A model generated the notes under the pieces. The model was given only the letters and a program-made list of their open reading frames with translations, did no database searches and had not been told where the DNA came from. From Gelatoporia subvermispora B (lineage: Eukaryota; Basidiomycota; Agaricomycetes; Polyporales; Gelatoporiaceae), in contig KB445792.1 in NCBI GenBank assembly GCA_000320605.2, forward strand, positions 1,617,581-1,681,580: a DNA stretch of 64,000 nt, given 5' to 3'. Positions 43,301-54,745 of this stretch are shown in pieces. Made by a program: the position numbers and the translations under genes. The first letter of the stretch is position 1. Each line of letters opens with the position of its first letter.

Positions 43301-44829
43301 GCATCCTATGATGTCGTCCATTATTGCGACTCAATCTATGACTGAACAGACCAGCGCCTAGCCCTGCCGTCCGAGTCGTATCTGATAACATACTTCGACA
43401 GCGTGGACGCATACCTAGACATCGGGCCCCCGGTCTATTTCGTGGCAACTGGCGTCGACGTGACGAAGCGCACTGGACAACAAGAGTTATGCGGCCGGTT
43501 TACAACGTGCGAAGAATTGTCTATTGCCAACGTGCTCGAGGCAGAACGCAACAGGCCGAGTGTTTCCTTTATCGCGGAGCCTGCAGCATCCTGGATCGAC
43601 GACTACCTCCGCTGGTTGGACCCGCATCAAGAAAGATGTTGTCGGGTTCGTAAGCGTGACCCAAGCGTGTTCTGTGGCCAGCGAGACTCCCCGCGCGTAT
43701 GTCAGATGTGCTACGCGGACAGGGAACCTGCGTGGAATATCACTATGAATGGCCTGCCCGAGGGCGATGAATTCATGTCCTACTTGCGGCAATGGTTGAT
43801 ATCTCCGACCTCGGAGGAGTGCTCGCTGGCCGGGAAGGCATCATATGGTGCAGCGTTGTCGCTATCCGATGACGGCGAGCGAGTTGTAGCCTCGCATTTT
43901 CGAACATCTCACACACCATTGAAATCGCAAGCCGACCTTATCAACTCATTCGCAGCAGCTCAACGGATTGCGGACGACCTCACTCGAGAGACTGGGGTCT
44001 CTGTGTTCCCATACTCTCTACACTACGTGTTCTTTGACCAGTTCGCTCACATTATCGCCATTACGCAGCAAGTTCTAGGGCTCGGTCTGGCAGCTGTCCT
44101 TCTGATTACTGCGTTGCTCCTTGGTTCGTGGAGGACAGGTACAATCGTCACTGCTGTCGTCGGGATGACAGTGGTGACCGTTATGGGCGTTATGGGCATC
44201 TGGGGCATCATGCTCAATGCCATCAGTCTAGTGAACCTCGTGATATCCCTTGGAATAGCGGTGGAATTTTGTGCTCACGTCGCTCGCGCGTTCATGAGCG
44301 CAGGGAGTGGTCTCCCTGTTGACCACCCTGCCGGTCAGAAAGAACGGGACGAGCGAATGTGGACGGCACTTGTAGACGTGGGGCCATCTGTGAGTTGTGT
44401 GAACGCTTTCTTTGACATCCTACTCATTACGGAGCCCCGAAGGTTCTATCGGGAATTACATTTACAAAACTCATTGGTATGAGCGTACTGGCATTAACGC
44501 GCTCTCGATTTTTGGAGGTCTGTCGTCCAAAACTATGCTGAGAGACTTGTTGTTGACAACTGCGTAGATCTATTATTTCCGGATGTGGATCACCCTCATT
44601 GTTTCTGGAGCATTGCATGGTCTGGTACTTCTTCCTGTAGTTCTCAGCTTGGCGGGAGGTCCAGGATTCCCGTTGCAGGAAGCTGACGAAGAGTGGATGT
44701 CGCATGCCATCCGAAACGACTATGAGTACACGTAAGTATCATATCATTGTCCGTTCCAGCTCAACACCGGGAGCTTATGACTACTCTAGACCATTCCTCG
44801 CCGATGACGATTCCGTACACAGCGATTGA
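40317..44829 (+). CDS. NCR1: NPC1-type sterol transporter (yeast Ncr1)
   Basis: Lysosome/vacuole membrane protein that takes sterol from NPC2 and inserts it into the glycocalyx-facing membrane. Exons 40317-40451, 40502-43018, 43072-43294, 43350-44389, 44443-44517, 44568-44731 and 44790-44829 give 1397 residues. Seen: NPC N-domain with CAMRGSCG, CPACRNNFRKFWCTFTCSPD and SRCTCVDCPDIC; first membrane helix near 41110; a sterol-sensing domain around 42470-42640 with VIPFLVLAVGVDNVFILVHEL; second luminal domain; Patched-type C-terminal helices (VLGLGLAAVLLITALLLGSW; ISLGIAVEFCAHVARAF). The C-terminal exons were found only by splicing and end PFLADDDSVHSD. Oddity: the N terminus MATAEVVTAMSAQGG has no hydrophobic signal peptide, although the domain needs to enter the ER; a further upstream exon may exist. 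Confidence 0.95.
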
Positions 44830-44955
44830 GCAAAGAGATACCATTTAGACATCCTGTACACTATCACATACACGCTGGGCGATGTACTTACGACTAACGT
44901 ACTGTTTTTGAAACGATTATTCTGCTGTCCAAGAACTGGATACAGGACCCTGCTC

Positions 44956-45879
44956 CTAAACCTTCGGCGACCTAGACCTGCTGTCTCTGATATCATCATG
45001 ACTCCAGCTCCTCCTCCCCCGACTTGGAGACCGTGAACGACTTCGGCTCCGGGAATATCTTGAGTACGACGAGTATGACAATGAGCGGGAACGAGTTCGG
45101 GATCGAGGTGTGAGGGATCTGGTGCGCGAGCGACTGGAGCGGACAGAATAGCTCCTTGAGCGGGAACGGCGTCCCCTGAGGCCGGTGCCACCACGCTCGT
45201 AGCTCGGTGACCTTCTCCTTGGGGGCAGGCGGTCCCCTCTTCGTACAGGAGACTTTGAACGTGAACGGGATTTCGGGCGGTAGACATCACGCGTCGGCGG
45301 AGGTCTGCGGCCATACCCACGGCCGCCGCGGTAACTGTCAGAATAGCGGGGTGCTCTGCGAGGGTAACCTCGAGCGGGCGAACGCGAGCGGGAGCGTGAG
45401 CGGGATAATGAACGTGATATCGAACGTGGTCTGTCGCGTCCATAGCGACCCCGAGGGGGAGGGCGCGGAGAGCGAGACCGCGAACGGACAGGCAGCTCTG
45501 ACAGTTCCACCTTCAGAATGGCACCGTCGAGCTGCCCGCCATTCATGTGGGAGATCGCCTTCTGCGCGAACGCTGGGTCGACATATTCTATAGCAGCCTT
45601 GCCCCGGTTTTGACCGGCTATAACAGATATTATTACAAGGGGAAGCGTTGAACACCAACGATACGCACATTTTCCGAATACGGGGAGGTCGACCTTGACA
45701 ATCTCGCCGTAAAAGCCGAAGATACTTTGAAGATGGGACTCGACTACGTTGCGGGTGAGATTGGTGACTACCACCACCTTCGCGTCGGGCTTGTCCACGC
45801 CATTCCCATTCCCATTCTCCATGTCAACATCGCCATCATGAAGAGGTCGAGGAGAGATTGAGCGGCCTCTGGTCGACAT
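44956..45879 (-). CDS. RNPS1: RNPS1-like SR protein with one RRM
   Basis: RNA-binding splicing/exon-junction factor. Two exons, 45879-45669 and 45617-44956, give 290 residues. The RRM runs ~32-110: VVVVTNLTRNVVESHLQSIF with RNP-like VVVTNL, YGEIVKVDLP, then GKAAIEYVDPAFAQKAI and GGQLDGAILKVEL. The rest is an RS domain of more than 150 residues with Gly/Arg patches (RGGRGYGRR). The intron (45668-45618, GTGCGT...TAG) is 51 bp and stop-free; retention would insert 17 residues into the RRM. Start ATG 45879 (MSTRGRSISPRP), because the 88 upstream in-frame residues overlap the promoter shared with VPS52. Convergent with NPC1, 126 bp between stops. Confidence 0.9.
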   Translation of the reverse strand: MSTRGRSISPRPLHDGDVDMENGNGNGVDKPDAKVVVVTNLTRNVVESHLQSIFGFYGEIVKVDLPVFGKCAYRWCSTLPLVIISVIAGQNRGKAAIEYVDPAFAQKAISHMNGGQLDGAILKVELSELPVRSRSRSPRPPPRGRYGRDRPRSISRSLSRSRSRSRSPARGYPRRAPRYSDSYRGGRGYGRRPPPTRDVYRPKSRSRSKSPVRRGDRLPPRRRSPSYERGGTGLRGRRSRSRSYSVRSSRSRTRSLTPRSRTRSRSLSYSSYSRYSRSRSRSRSPSRGRRSWSHDDIRDSRSRSPKV

Positions 45880-46025
45880 CTTGCGCGGAGTATGTCGTGG
45901 TCGAGTTGAAGCAGCGCTTGACGCGTAACAGCCACCACCGGAGGCCTCCTCCTCCAGCGCCCAACCCCATGCACGTTCTCGAGCGCAGTGCTGGCCATTA
46001 TCATACTTGAATATAAGCTTGCAAT

Positions 46026-48378
46026 ATGGAGGATCCAACCCAAAGCACTCAGAATAATTCTCAGCCAAAGGCCGACTTGCCCTATCCAAGTGACAGACAA
46101 CTAGAGTCTGTTGAGCATGCCAGTCGGACGTTCTGTAAGTCACACATTACCTGACCACGTCTTGTACGTGGCTCATGCGCGATCAGAAGTCACTGGACGC
46201 TCTCAAGAGTTCCTAGAGTTACACGACCAAGTCCAAGTACCGGCTATCCTCAGTGTATGCTGTGCAATTGCTTACAGACTCTTAAGTCTAGTGTCAACCT
46301 CCTGGATTCCTTAGAGCACTTTTTGTCAACCTTCCAAAAAGACCTGTCAGCAGTATCAGGACAGATATCAGACCTGCAGGATAGAAGCAAGGATATCGAA
46401 AACAGGCTTCACAGTCGCAAGGTATGGTACCCGCACCATACGAAATAGCCTGGTTTGACCATGCATGCAGCGAATTGAGAAGCCTCTTTCGCGTCTCCTC
46501 GTTGACTTATGTATTCCCCCTCCACTCGCAACCCTCATATTGGACACGCCAGTTGGAGACGCATGGATCACTGCCATAGGCGATCTGGAAAAGAGGCTGG
46601 ACACCTTGAAAGCCCGCGGGCGCGTCAAAGCTGGCAGGGATTTGGGTGAAGTAGCTGAAGGCCTACGTATTGTGGTACGTCAAGAGTCCTTCGTTGATTT
46701 CCAACACAGGTCAAGTAATCATGGCACAACAGGCGGCCACCAAATTACGAGTCTTCTTCCTTGCGTTATTACAACCAATCCGGACCAGTATGACAACGAA
46801 TATGCAGGTCGTTCAAACGTCTGTATGGCTGAAATATAGACCCCTGTTTGCTTTCCTCCAACTACATGCCCCTGATGTCGCGCAGGAAGTGCAAAGAGCA
46901 TATATCGGTACCGCACGAACATACTTCGAGACAGGCTTCCGCCGCTACCTCCGAAGCCTGGGCTGGGTCAAGGTGACTAGCTCTCGAGAGTGCGACCATG
47001 CAGAGTCTGACTATATCTTCTCCAGGGACGGACAGTAGAGAAACTTGACACCATCGTTTCTGGAGCAGGCGAAGGAGGATCTGAACTCGACATTGATGAA
47101 AGCAGACTCGCCTTTGCCCACATTGATGGGCCAGCTGTTCTGATGTTATACCAGGCGGAAGATAAGGCACACGTTAGTACTCAGCTAGCAGATTTTGACA
47201 TGTTCTCATTTAAGATTATGCAGAAGGAGCCTGTCGAGGCGTTGTTACGATCCATGATGCTTGTCCTTATGGATAATGCTACAGCTGAGTATACTTTTGT
47301 AACGACATTCTTCGCGACGGTGCAGCGTCCCCCAATCCACAGCAAAGACTCCAGCGGCTCATTGCGATCACCGCCATCTCTACTCTCTCCGACTAATGGC
47401 GAGTTCGAAGACTTCATGTCGAATCCCGGTTCGGACTTCGGCGGAACTCACTCTCAGCTACAACGTGTCAGCAGCATTGGAAGTGTTATGGGCATTACTC
47501 CTCCGGAGCAGCATTCTACCAAAGAGGAGCAAGCAGCACTGAACACGAGCTGGAAACAAATCATGGACCCAGTCTTAGAATACTGTCAGGTATGCACAAC
47601 GTTCTCCTACTCATTATCAGCCTGAGATAGGTGTCTTAGGCCTTCATTAATTCGATTCTTGAACCCGCACCGCCTTTAATCCCCTTGCTGACAATAATCC
47701 GTCTGACGGAAGAGGTGATTGCGGAAGTGCAGAAGCGCGATTGTGGGCCTCTGGAGAATTTTATCTTCGGCGTGAGACTGCAGATGTGGCCTGTCTTCCA
47801 GAAGGCAATGTCGGATAATATTGACGCATTGAAGAAGCTCGCCGAAGGAGTTTCCTCGAGCTATTTTCGTAGGGGTGTCGCTACTACCGATGCCGCGGTA
47901 TCAAGCGTAAGGCACTCCATCAAGTGTCTTTATTATACTGCTGATGGCATGATACGAATAGATTTGTCATCGATATGTTTCATTCTTCGGCTCCTTCGTG
48001 GCATTGACAGGCCAGGCGGAAGAAACTATGATTTTCTCAAAGTGGATTTATTTATTGTCTCTGTAAACGTGGTCCTCATGTTTTGCATCTCAGCCTACTT
48101 CGCCTCCGCCAGGAGCTATCGAAGCTGATCACGACCCATACCGACAAGAAGACCGACCCAGTAGCAAAAGCAACTGCGCAGTCTGCGCTTTACGATATAT
48201 TATTGCAAGGCCTAAGCGTAAGCCTTCCGCGGTTCACCCTTCAGGGAGAAGGCTCACTTTGGAGCAGAAAGGCCCCGGTACCATTAGTCACCCTAAGGCT
48301 CAGAGTGAGATAGCTTATTGGCGACAAAGAGAAGAGGAAGCTCGTCGTCGTATCATTTCGACGCAGGAAAGGCGGTGA
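46026..48378 (+). CDS. VPS52: GARP/EARP tethering subunit Vps52
   Basis: Tether for endosome-to-Golgi vesicles. Ten exons: 46026-46134, 46190-46236, 46287-46421, 46471-46674, 46733-46972, 47026-47589, 47640-47906, 47962-48041, 48094-48217 and 48268-48378 (626 residues). Strong family blocks: LLDSLEHFLSTFQKDLSAVS, ISDLQDRSKDIENRL, AATKLRVFFLALLQPIRTSM, VQTSVWLKYRPLFAFLQLHA, RYVSFFGSFVALTGQAEETM, LLRLRQELSKLI and the end AQSEIAYWRQREEEARRRII. The internal exons are secure because each junction rebuilds a conserved block. The first exon is the weak part: its acceptor at 46189 was chosen because the next AG upstream would create a stop. Start ATG 46026 is only 146 bp from the RNPS1 start, so the two genes share a promoter. 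Confidence 0.92.
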
Positions 48379-48620
48379 TGCGAAAGTTATGGAGATCCAG
48401 TACCCTGATCTTATACCCGTGGTATTACTTGTGTATAGAGCGAATATAGGGAATATGTGTACAGATAGTGGAGTACAGATGCTAATGAGTCCCGGTCCGA
48501 GTCTAGAAAACGTAATGGGCAGTAAGATAGGGTATATTGCTCATGCCGTGTATGGAGGAGTGACAGGCGCAGCCCTGGAACAGTTGAGGACTTGGTCACA
48601 ACAGTTAACTCAAAATGCTC

Positions 48621-51600
48621 TCACCGTTGTTGGGGCTTCTGTGTAGGGAAAGGGGATTTGAGAAGGGAATTTCCGGTCTGCTTGCCGATGCCAAATTTAT
48701 TGAGGACGTCGCGCACTTCCCCGGGGCCAGCGAGCTTGCTCCGCTGTGGTCTTGACCTCGTAGGGGCCAACTTGTGAAATTGTTCGCCGTGCGCAAGCGT
48801 TGAGGGATGATCCAGTGTGGAGATGGAAGGCGCTTTGTTGGCCAAGTTCGGGTTCGAGACACTGCTGCGTCCTTCCAGGGCTTCTCTCAAGTCGGTCACA
48901 CCAACTCCGCGTGTGGAACGTGCGAGGCTCTGCAACGACATATTGTCGATATTCATCAAAGTGGGGGCAACCTTGATGAGTGGCGAGAGGCCGTCGCCTC
49001 GTAAGGTGTCATACGCTGATTTGCCTTCAACCGCTAGTATAGGGGTGAGTCTTGTGTCTGTCCGCTGAACTTATACTACCGACCTTCTCGATACGCAGAC
49101 TCCGCCGTCCAAGACGCCAGCATGCGGCGAAGGAGACTTGACTCATCCAGGCCAGTCGTCTCTTGGACATTCGAAGTTGTTGCGAGCAACCGCACGAAAT
49201 CAGCGCCATTGAAGTCAGGAAGCTGCACTGCATCTGTACTTCCAGGCGGCACTGGGATAGGTTCTTTCGGCTCGTCTAATGCCCCTGGCTGCCATCGTGG
49301 GATTTCGGGCAGCTGGGACGTCGATGGATTGGCCGAGAGAGCCTTGATTCAACATGTAGTCAGTCATGTCTAATCACACAAGGCACATGTGCACTGACCT
49401 TCTCCGCTGCTTCAACCACTTCCGGACACTGCCAAACTCTCCCGATGGTGATCCATGCTCTGAGCACCACCTCTTTGATTGCCTGGAATATATGTTGTGA
49501 CGATGCCCCTTCAGACTCCACAGCACGTTCCAGCGCCAGTAGCATGGGAACACCAGTCAACAAACCTCGAACGGGAATGTGCTCCTGCACTGCCTGAATG
49601 ACACCAAGCAAATTACCATAGTCTGAAAGTGTAGCGGAGACAGAGACAGGGAGAGTCAGTTGACTCGGGGCCTGCTGGAGAACATGCATGATGACAGATG
49701 TCTTGCGCGACCGCGACGTCAGCGTCGCGGAACGTCGGTCGCGAGATTGCGGGGAGTCACGACTAGCAAGGCCATCTTTCTCCCCTGAGACATTGCTTGT
49801 GAACGAGCGCTCGGGGGTAGGACCAGGTGAGCCCGAATGCAACCCGAGCGTTGACGATGTAGCCAACGCATATAGGTAAGCATGCAGTGCATTCAGCAGT
49901 TTCGTGGTTGAGTCGCCGTACACCATAGCTTGCATGGTGTCTGTCTGCCGTGAGGGCCCTTCTTCCAGTGGTCGCCGTTTCACCCCGTCGTCACCTACAT
50001 AGTGGCCCAGCTTGGGTATCTCGTTCTGTAGATACGACACAAGCGCCACACTGTAGTCAGCCCGAATCGGGTATTCGGTGTCGCAGAGTAACGTCAGCGT
50101 ATCTTGCCAGGTCTCTGGAGACACTCTTGTTCGTCGTGATGGGCGCAGATGCACATCGCGAGAGATAGGGTCAACCGAAGGCAATGTCGCGCTCGTTCCC
50201 GCATGGGTCGCTTCGTTGTCCTGTGTGCCATCTTTTGGAGTTTCATGGGTATCTGCGGCATGGATGAGACCAAGCAGCCCGGCGAGCAGACAGCGTACGG
50301 CCTGTACGCGACCCCTCTCTCTGTTGGTTTTCCCATCCCCAGGGATGCCGTTTGTTTCGACGAGGACCAGTCGACTGATCAGCTCCGCTGCGAGGTCTTG
50401 AATCTGATCCGCGTAGTAGACATGCGTGCCCAGCGAAGCAATGCATGCCACAAGAGCAGGAAGTAACGGGTCATCGGGGTTGATTGTGACACGGCGCAGA
50501 ATGAGGCCTATCAAATTCGAGATGATGTCAGAAGTCGAAAGGTTGACCAACGGTGTTGGGGAGGTAAAAACGGTGGTGATCATCATAGCCAGCGTGTTGT
50601 GCCGAAATGTGGGCTGCGGCGTATCCTGACCTTCCGCTAGCGACTCCACAAGTCGAGAAGGGATGGCAAATCGATATTGGTATTGTGTCCATTCTGCGGC
50701 TTTGGCGGCGAACCATCGACAGTGGTCTGCCTTTTCCCATCCCCCTGTGTCGTCGAATGTTTCAAACGCGGCGACCATAACGCTAGCAGCCTGCGTTCCA
50801 TTTGAATGGCCTAAAAGTGAGGACAATGCGCGCAGCGAAGCGTTCGCCACATCTGACGGTGACGGACCAGTATCCCCGTCAATATGCAGGTGTATTGATG
50901 CAGCACGCCTCTCGATGGTAGGCCTCGTGCGGAATTCGTCAAGATATGGAGAACTTGGATGTTCCTTCATTACCACAGCCCTTCATCAGAAGAGCAATTA
51001 ATCTCAAAGTGCTCTATAGGACAACATTGCGCAACTCACTCGTGTTCCAGCGTTGTGACTTCGACCTCTAATACTGTGGTCAGAAGTGCATGCATGATTA
51101 CTGACACTTGCGGCTTGAAATGGGTCGATGGGTGGAACAACGCTTCGGAGTTCACGGCAGCCATGAGAGCTGCTATACCAACGAGCCTCGTCCTAGTGGC
51201 AATAGTTTAGTAAATGCCATATAACATAGCGATTGTTCGCACCGATTCTGAACTTCATGGTCGGGTAGTTTGATGCTACCCATACGCGCGAACCCTTCGA
51301 GGCAAGCCATGTAGTTCTGTGTAACGTCTCTGTCTGCACCAATCAGATGACCGTCGGTATATGCGGTCCATGCTGTGAACTACGCGCATATGTTCAGCAG
51401 AGAAGTAACTCGTGGCGGATAAACATACCACGCTGACGGCTCTTGCAGCTACTTCCAAATCCCCTTGTAGTGCGGACAATGTAACGTTTACGGACACAAT
51501 GAGCGAAGGCGATAGCAACGCAATATCTCTCCGACATTCAGTGGCCAGAGTCTTGAATATGTACAGGGTTATTAGCAGAGACCTGCCAAATATGGGATCA

Positions 51601-51872
51601 ATATACGTATGACCGGGTGATGGTTGTCTGGAAACGTACGCTCGTGCACGGATGTTGCCAGCTTGTGCCTTGCGACTATCCACCCTCACTCTCTTCTCCA
51701 GTTCACTTCCGACCTTGTGCGCCTTGCCCGGTCGGTTAGTAGCATAGTAGGTAAGTCGGGAAAGCTCCTGTGAGTTTGGGCGATATTCAGGACCAGCGGT
51801 TTGGAGAGCAGCCGAGGGCGGGTAGCACGCGGATATGAGCAAGATATGATTCGGAGTGAACGGTAGATGCAT
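48621..51872 (-). CDS. EFR3: Plasma-membrane PI4-kinase scaffold Efr3
   Basis: Armadillo-like membrane anchor that recruits the Stt4 PI 4-kinase complex to the plasma membrane. Exons 51872-51640, 51582-51429, 51379-51243, 51192-51040, 50980-49399, 49342-49084 and 49033-48621 give 976 residues. Seen: the N-terminal PFTPNHILLISACYPPSAAL with a Cys for possible palmitoylation, EYRPNSQELSRLTYYATNRP, GSELEKRVRVDSRKAQAGN, LLITLYIFKTLATECRRDI, then SPYLDEFRTRPTIERRAASI and helical repeats to ~residue 700. The tail is Ser/Thr-rich, ending KFGIGKQTGNSLLKSPFP. Intron 1 (51639-51583) is 57 bp and stop-free; intron 6 has a GTCGGT donor. It converges on VPS52, with 242 bp between stops. Confidence 0.94.
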
Positions 51873-52457
51873 TGAAGGCTTCAAGTTGGTTGCAAGCGTG
51901 AAAGAGAGGAGGCAGCGAGGCAATATGAAACAAGAAAACGAATGACGAGTAGGCGATGGCTCCGCTGCCCTGACCTGGACACCTCACCATCCGCATTACG
52001 ACGGCGGCCCGCCACTTCCCACGTGCTTTCGCCGATCGCCAAATCTGGCCATCTCGTATGCGACCTTTCTCCAGCTCAACTTCAGGCACACGACCGGTAC
52101 TCGCGGCGACTCGCAGCGAGGGGGGTGATCTGGAGAAATATGGCGATGTGTAAGTGATACCGAGCGCGACTTCACAGCGAACAGCACCCGAGCGGAAGAT
52201 GTGAAGGTCAGATTTGCGGATCAGATCCAGCCGCGAAGTCGGACATGCCAACCACTACTGCGAGTCTCTGCGGTTGTTGTAAGAATTCTCGAGTCGCCAT
52301 GACATGAACGCGATGTGTAACGAAAGAACTATGACGCATTGCCCATATCCAGTACATGCACATATACACATGAGCGAGCCTATCAATATCGGGACACTTG
52401 TAATTGACTCTTCCATGACGCGTCGTAATGCTGTGCCGCAGAACCCTGAAGACCTGA
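51873..52457. other. Intergenic, promoter of EFR3
   Basis: About 585 bp between tandem minus-strand genes. A 154-codon frame at 51787-52251 overlaps the EFR3 start in another frame, has no motif and is judged a shadow. Confidence 0.55.
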
Positions 52458-53394
52458 CTAGTTGTGCGATGCACGAGCTCTACTTTCGAACATATCAGGC
52501 AAGTGCATCGTGCCCTCGCTCTTGATCACCGCATATTCCCGCTCTGACAAGCGTTTACCAGCATCAATGCTATCAAAGACCCACCCAGGTTTTACAACGT
52601 GCACCTTGATCCTGGACTTCATTGTGAGCACTTTGTGGGTCTTGGATCCACTCAGCTGTTGAGACGTAAGGATATGTGTAGCACCAGAAGGTGTATGCCT
52701 GCAGGGCCCCAGTTTTAGTCCTCGATCGAGTGGCGAAGAAGGCGACGAACAAAATCCGGCCACCAGCAAGAGTGACAACTCTTCTCATCTCGATATCTGT
52801 CGTGTCATCCAGATATCCGTCAATATAAATGGCGACATTCTTTAAGATATTCGCTTCAGGCCCAGCAGAGGGAACTGGTAGTTGATCCTCGAGCTTCTTG
52901 CCACGGTTTTCCCAATATGCTGTCTGGTTGCATCGACCTTCACCTCGCTGGTGTCCGGTGGCAGTTGAAGTGACATGGTCTGAACGTGTTATAGTCAGTC
53001 GATGCCAATATTTTCGGGGTTACCGTTCTAACAGACACACCAGTGCGCGAATAAATGTCGGAGTGAACGATCGGGTTGCGTTCGTCCGACAACGTCTTGA
53101 GAAGATGCTTCGTGAGAGCGGACGAAGAGGGTTTGGCACCGTCCTTGTGCAGCGGAGCGACGAGACTGGTATGTGTTGAACGATTTGAGGATGCACACAG
53201 GGTCAACTCGAACGCAGGTCTCACGCTTCTATCTTTCTCTTCTGGCTTACAGCTGTACTCTTCTGCTTGATATTGCGGCGGTTTGTCTGGTACGGATTGT
53301 ACTTCACGTCTTGCTTCTGCTCCTGCTGTTCTTTGCCATTTTCCTGTCTTCTGCGCACAGCGGACGGCTTGATGACAGTCACAAATCGATCCAT
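52458..53394 (-). CDS. BRCT-domain protein
   Basis: Exons 53394-53225, 53165-53041, 52979-52751 and 52698-52458 give 254 residues. The BRCT domain spans ~150-245: ILKNVAIYIDGYLDDTTDIE, MRRVVTLAGGRIL, then TPSGATHILTSQQLSGSKTH, VHVVKPGWVFDSIDAGKRL and the end HLPDMF. This last exon is the typical GATHI...W-x-x-DSI half. The N terminus MDRFVTVIKPSAVRRRQENG, with KYNPY and a Lys/Arg-rich stretch, may carry a nuclear signal. The arrangement recalls short fungal REV1-like or other DNA-repair BRCT proteins, but no polymerase domain is present, so a repair role is only inferred. All four exons needed manual splicing; every junction restores frame. Divergent from the secreted protein gene. Confidence 0.85.
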
Positions 53395-53962
53395 GAGCGA
53401 GTGGCTTGAGGTCGGGCAAGATATGTACAGGAAGTTGAAGGTCTATAATTTAGGTGGCCCAGCCATCGAGGTGAAGCGGGCCAAAGCACAAAGGGCCCAA
53501 CTCTGAGACGACAACCAGAGTTTGAAGTTTCAACTGAAAACGGCTTGTCGGACTCGCCACAGGCGTGTTGTTTGGCAGAGACAAACAAGGATCGCGTGAC
53601 GCAAGTGGTCGACACAAGCGCCAACATCGGACAGACGGGCTCCGAATCATATCCTGAGTTTCTCCTCACTATTCATCGCCATCGTCCAAGTGCACCATGT
53701 CATACCGGTGCGGACGAGAGCCATGACGATATGCTGGCATCATTCAGACTTTCTGCCGATACCTCGGTTGATGTCAATACTGCCTGGCGCAACCGGAGGC
53801 GCGTCTCGTGATTTCCTCAGCTCCTCAGCCATCGGACGCTCACTCGGTGCGGACGTGTACACGACGTGGTGTTACGGAGCATACCAGGGCAATGTTGTAA
53901 ATTATCCGAAGAATGATATAATGTAGCTGTCCCATATTCCCGTACGCCATTCTCCAACCGAC
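53395..53962. other. Intergenic, divergent promoters of the BRCT and secreted-protein genes
   Basis: About 570 bp. Overlapping frames on both strands have no motif. Confidence 0.55.
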
Positions 53963-54663
53963 ATGCGTGGTCCTTATTCACAAATCGTTGAGTGCATCTT
54001 GCTAGCATTCTCTCTGCTAGCATGCATGTCTTTGGTGTTGGCTATACCTGCCTTTGATGGAGTTACGTCGTGGTCGTCCATCGGCTCACTGGTGCCTGGA
54101 ATGTCTGCCTTGGAGGCACTAGGTCCCTCGAGCAAGAAGGTGGACCCGGGGACAATACCCTACTTCATGTCTATCCACGCCCCGCGCGGTAAGTCTCTGC
54201 ATGTTCACCATAATCATCTACTCACCCACAGCACAAGAAGGCCTCCCAGGGAATGTGACAGTGTATCGCAACCGCTCTCCGCCTTCGTTCTACATCTACG
54301 GAGATCAGCTCTATCATTACCACAACGACTCGACGATAATGCCCATCAACGTGTATAACACAACTGGATCGCCAGATCTTCCTCTGCAGATCAAGGCGAG
54401 CAACACAAATGATGGAGTCAAAGGCGGCATATGGAGGTGGCAGGGGTCGATGCTTCACTACGAGAGAGGCACCCAGACAAACGAAGGGCTTTTCTACCAC
54501 TGTGACGATCCAAATGGTCTGAAGGGACTCTTCTTGTTTCTGCAATGGTACGTCCAAGCTCATGGTTCACATGTTCCGAGGACGGCGATCTGACCATCCT
54601 AACAGTTCGGCACCGCCACCTGGGTGCACACCATTTACAGTCCATTGCTGGAGCCGGCGGTAG
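53963..54663 (+). CDS. Small secreted protein of unknown function
   Basis: Exons 53963-54188, 54232-54547 and 54606-54663 give 199 residues. A signal peptide is evident: MRGPYSQIVE then the hydrophobic CILLAFSLLACMSLVLAIPA, with likely cleavage near residue 30. The mature part has several N-glycosylation sequons (NVT, NRS, NDS, NTT) and aromatic strands PPSFYIYGDQLYHYHND, GIWRWQGSMLHYERG and LKGLFLFLQ. It ends in a Pro/Cys-rich tail (CSAPPPGCTPF). The first intron is only 43 bp. I do not recognise the family; it may be a cell-wall or effector-like protein, which is inference from secretion and size alone. Convergent with OST1, 82 bp between stops. Confidence 0.78.
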
Positions 54664-54745
54664 CATTCGAAACATCATGTTTATCAATCTCGCACAAAGG
54701 ATCTGTGTAATAGTAGATGTATCAGAAAGCAATCTCGCGATCTAT

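Noticed and set aside
51787..52251. 154-codon minus-strand frame upstream of EFR3
   Set aside because: Overlaps the EFR3 first exon in another frame and has no family motif; explained as leader sequence.
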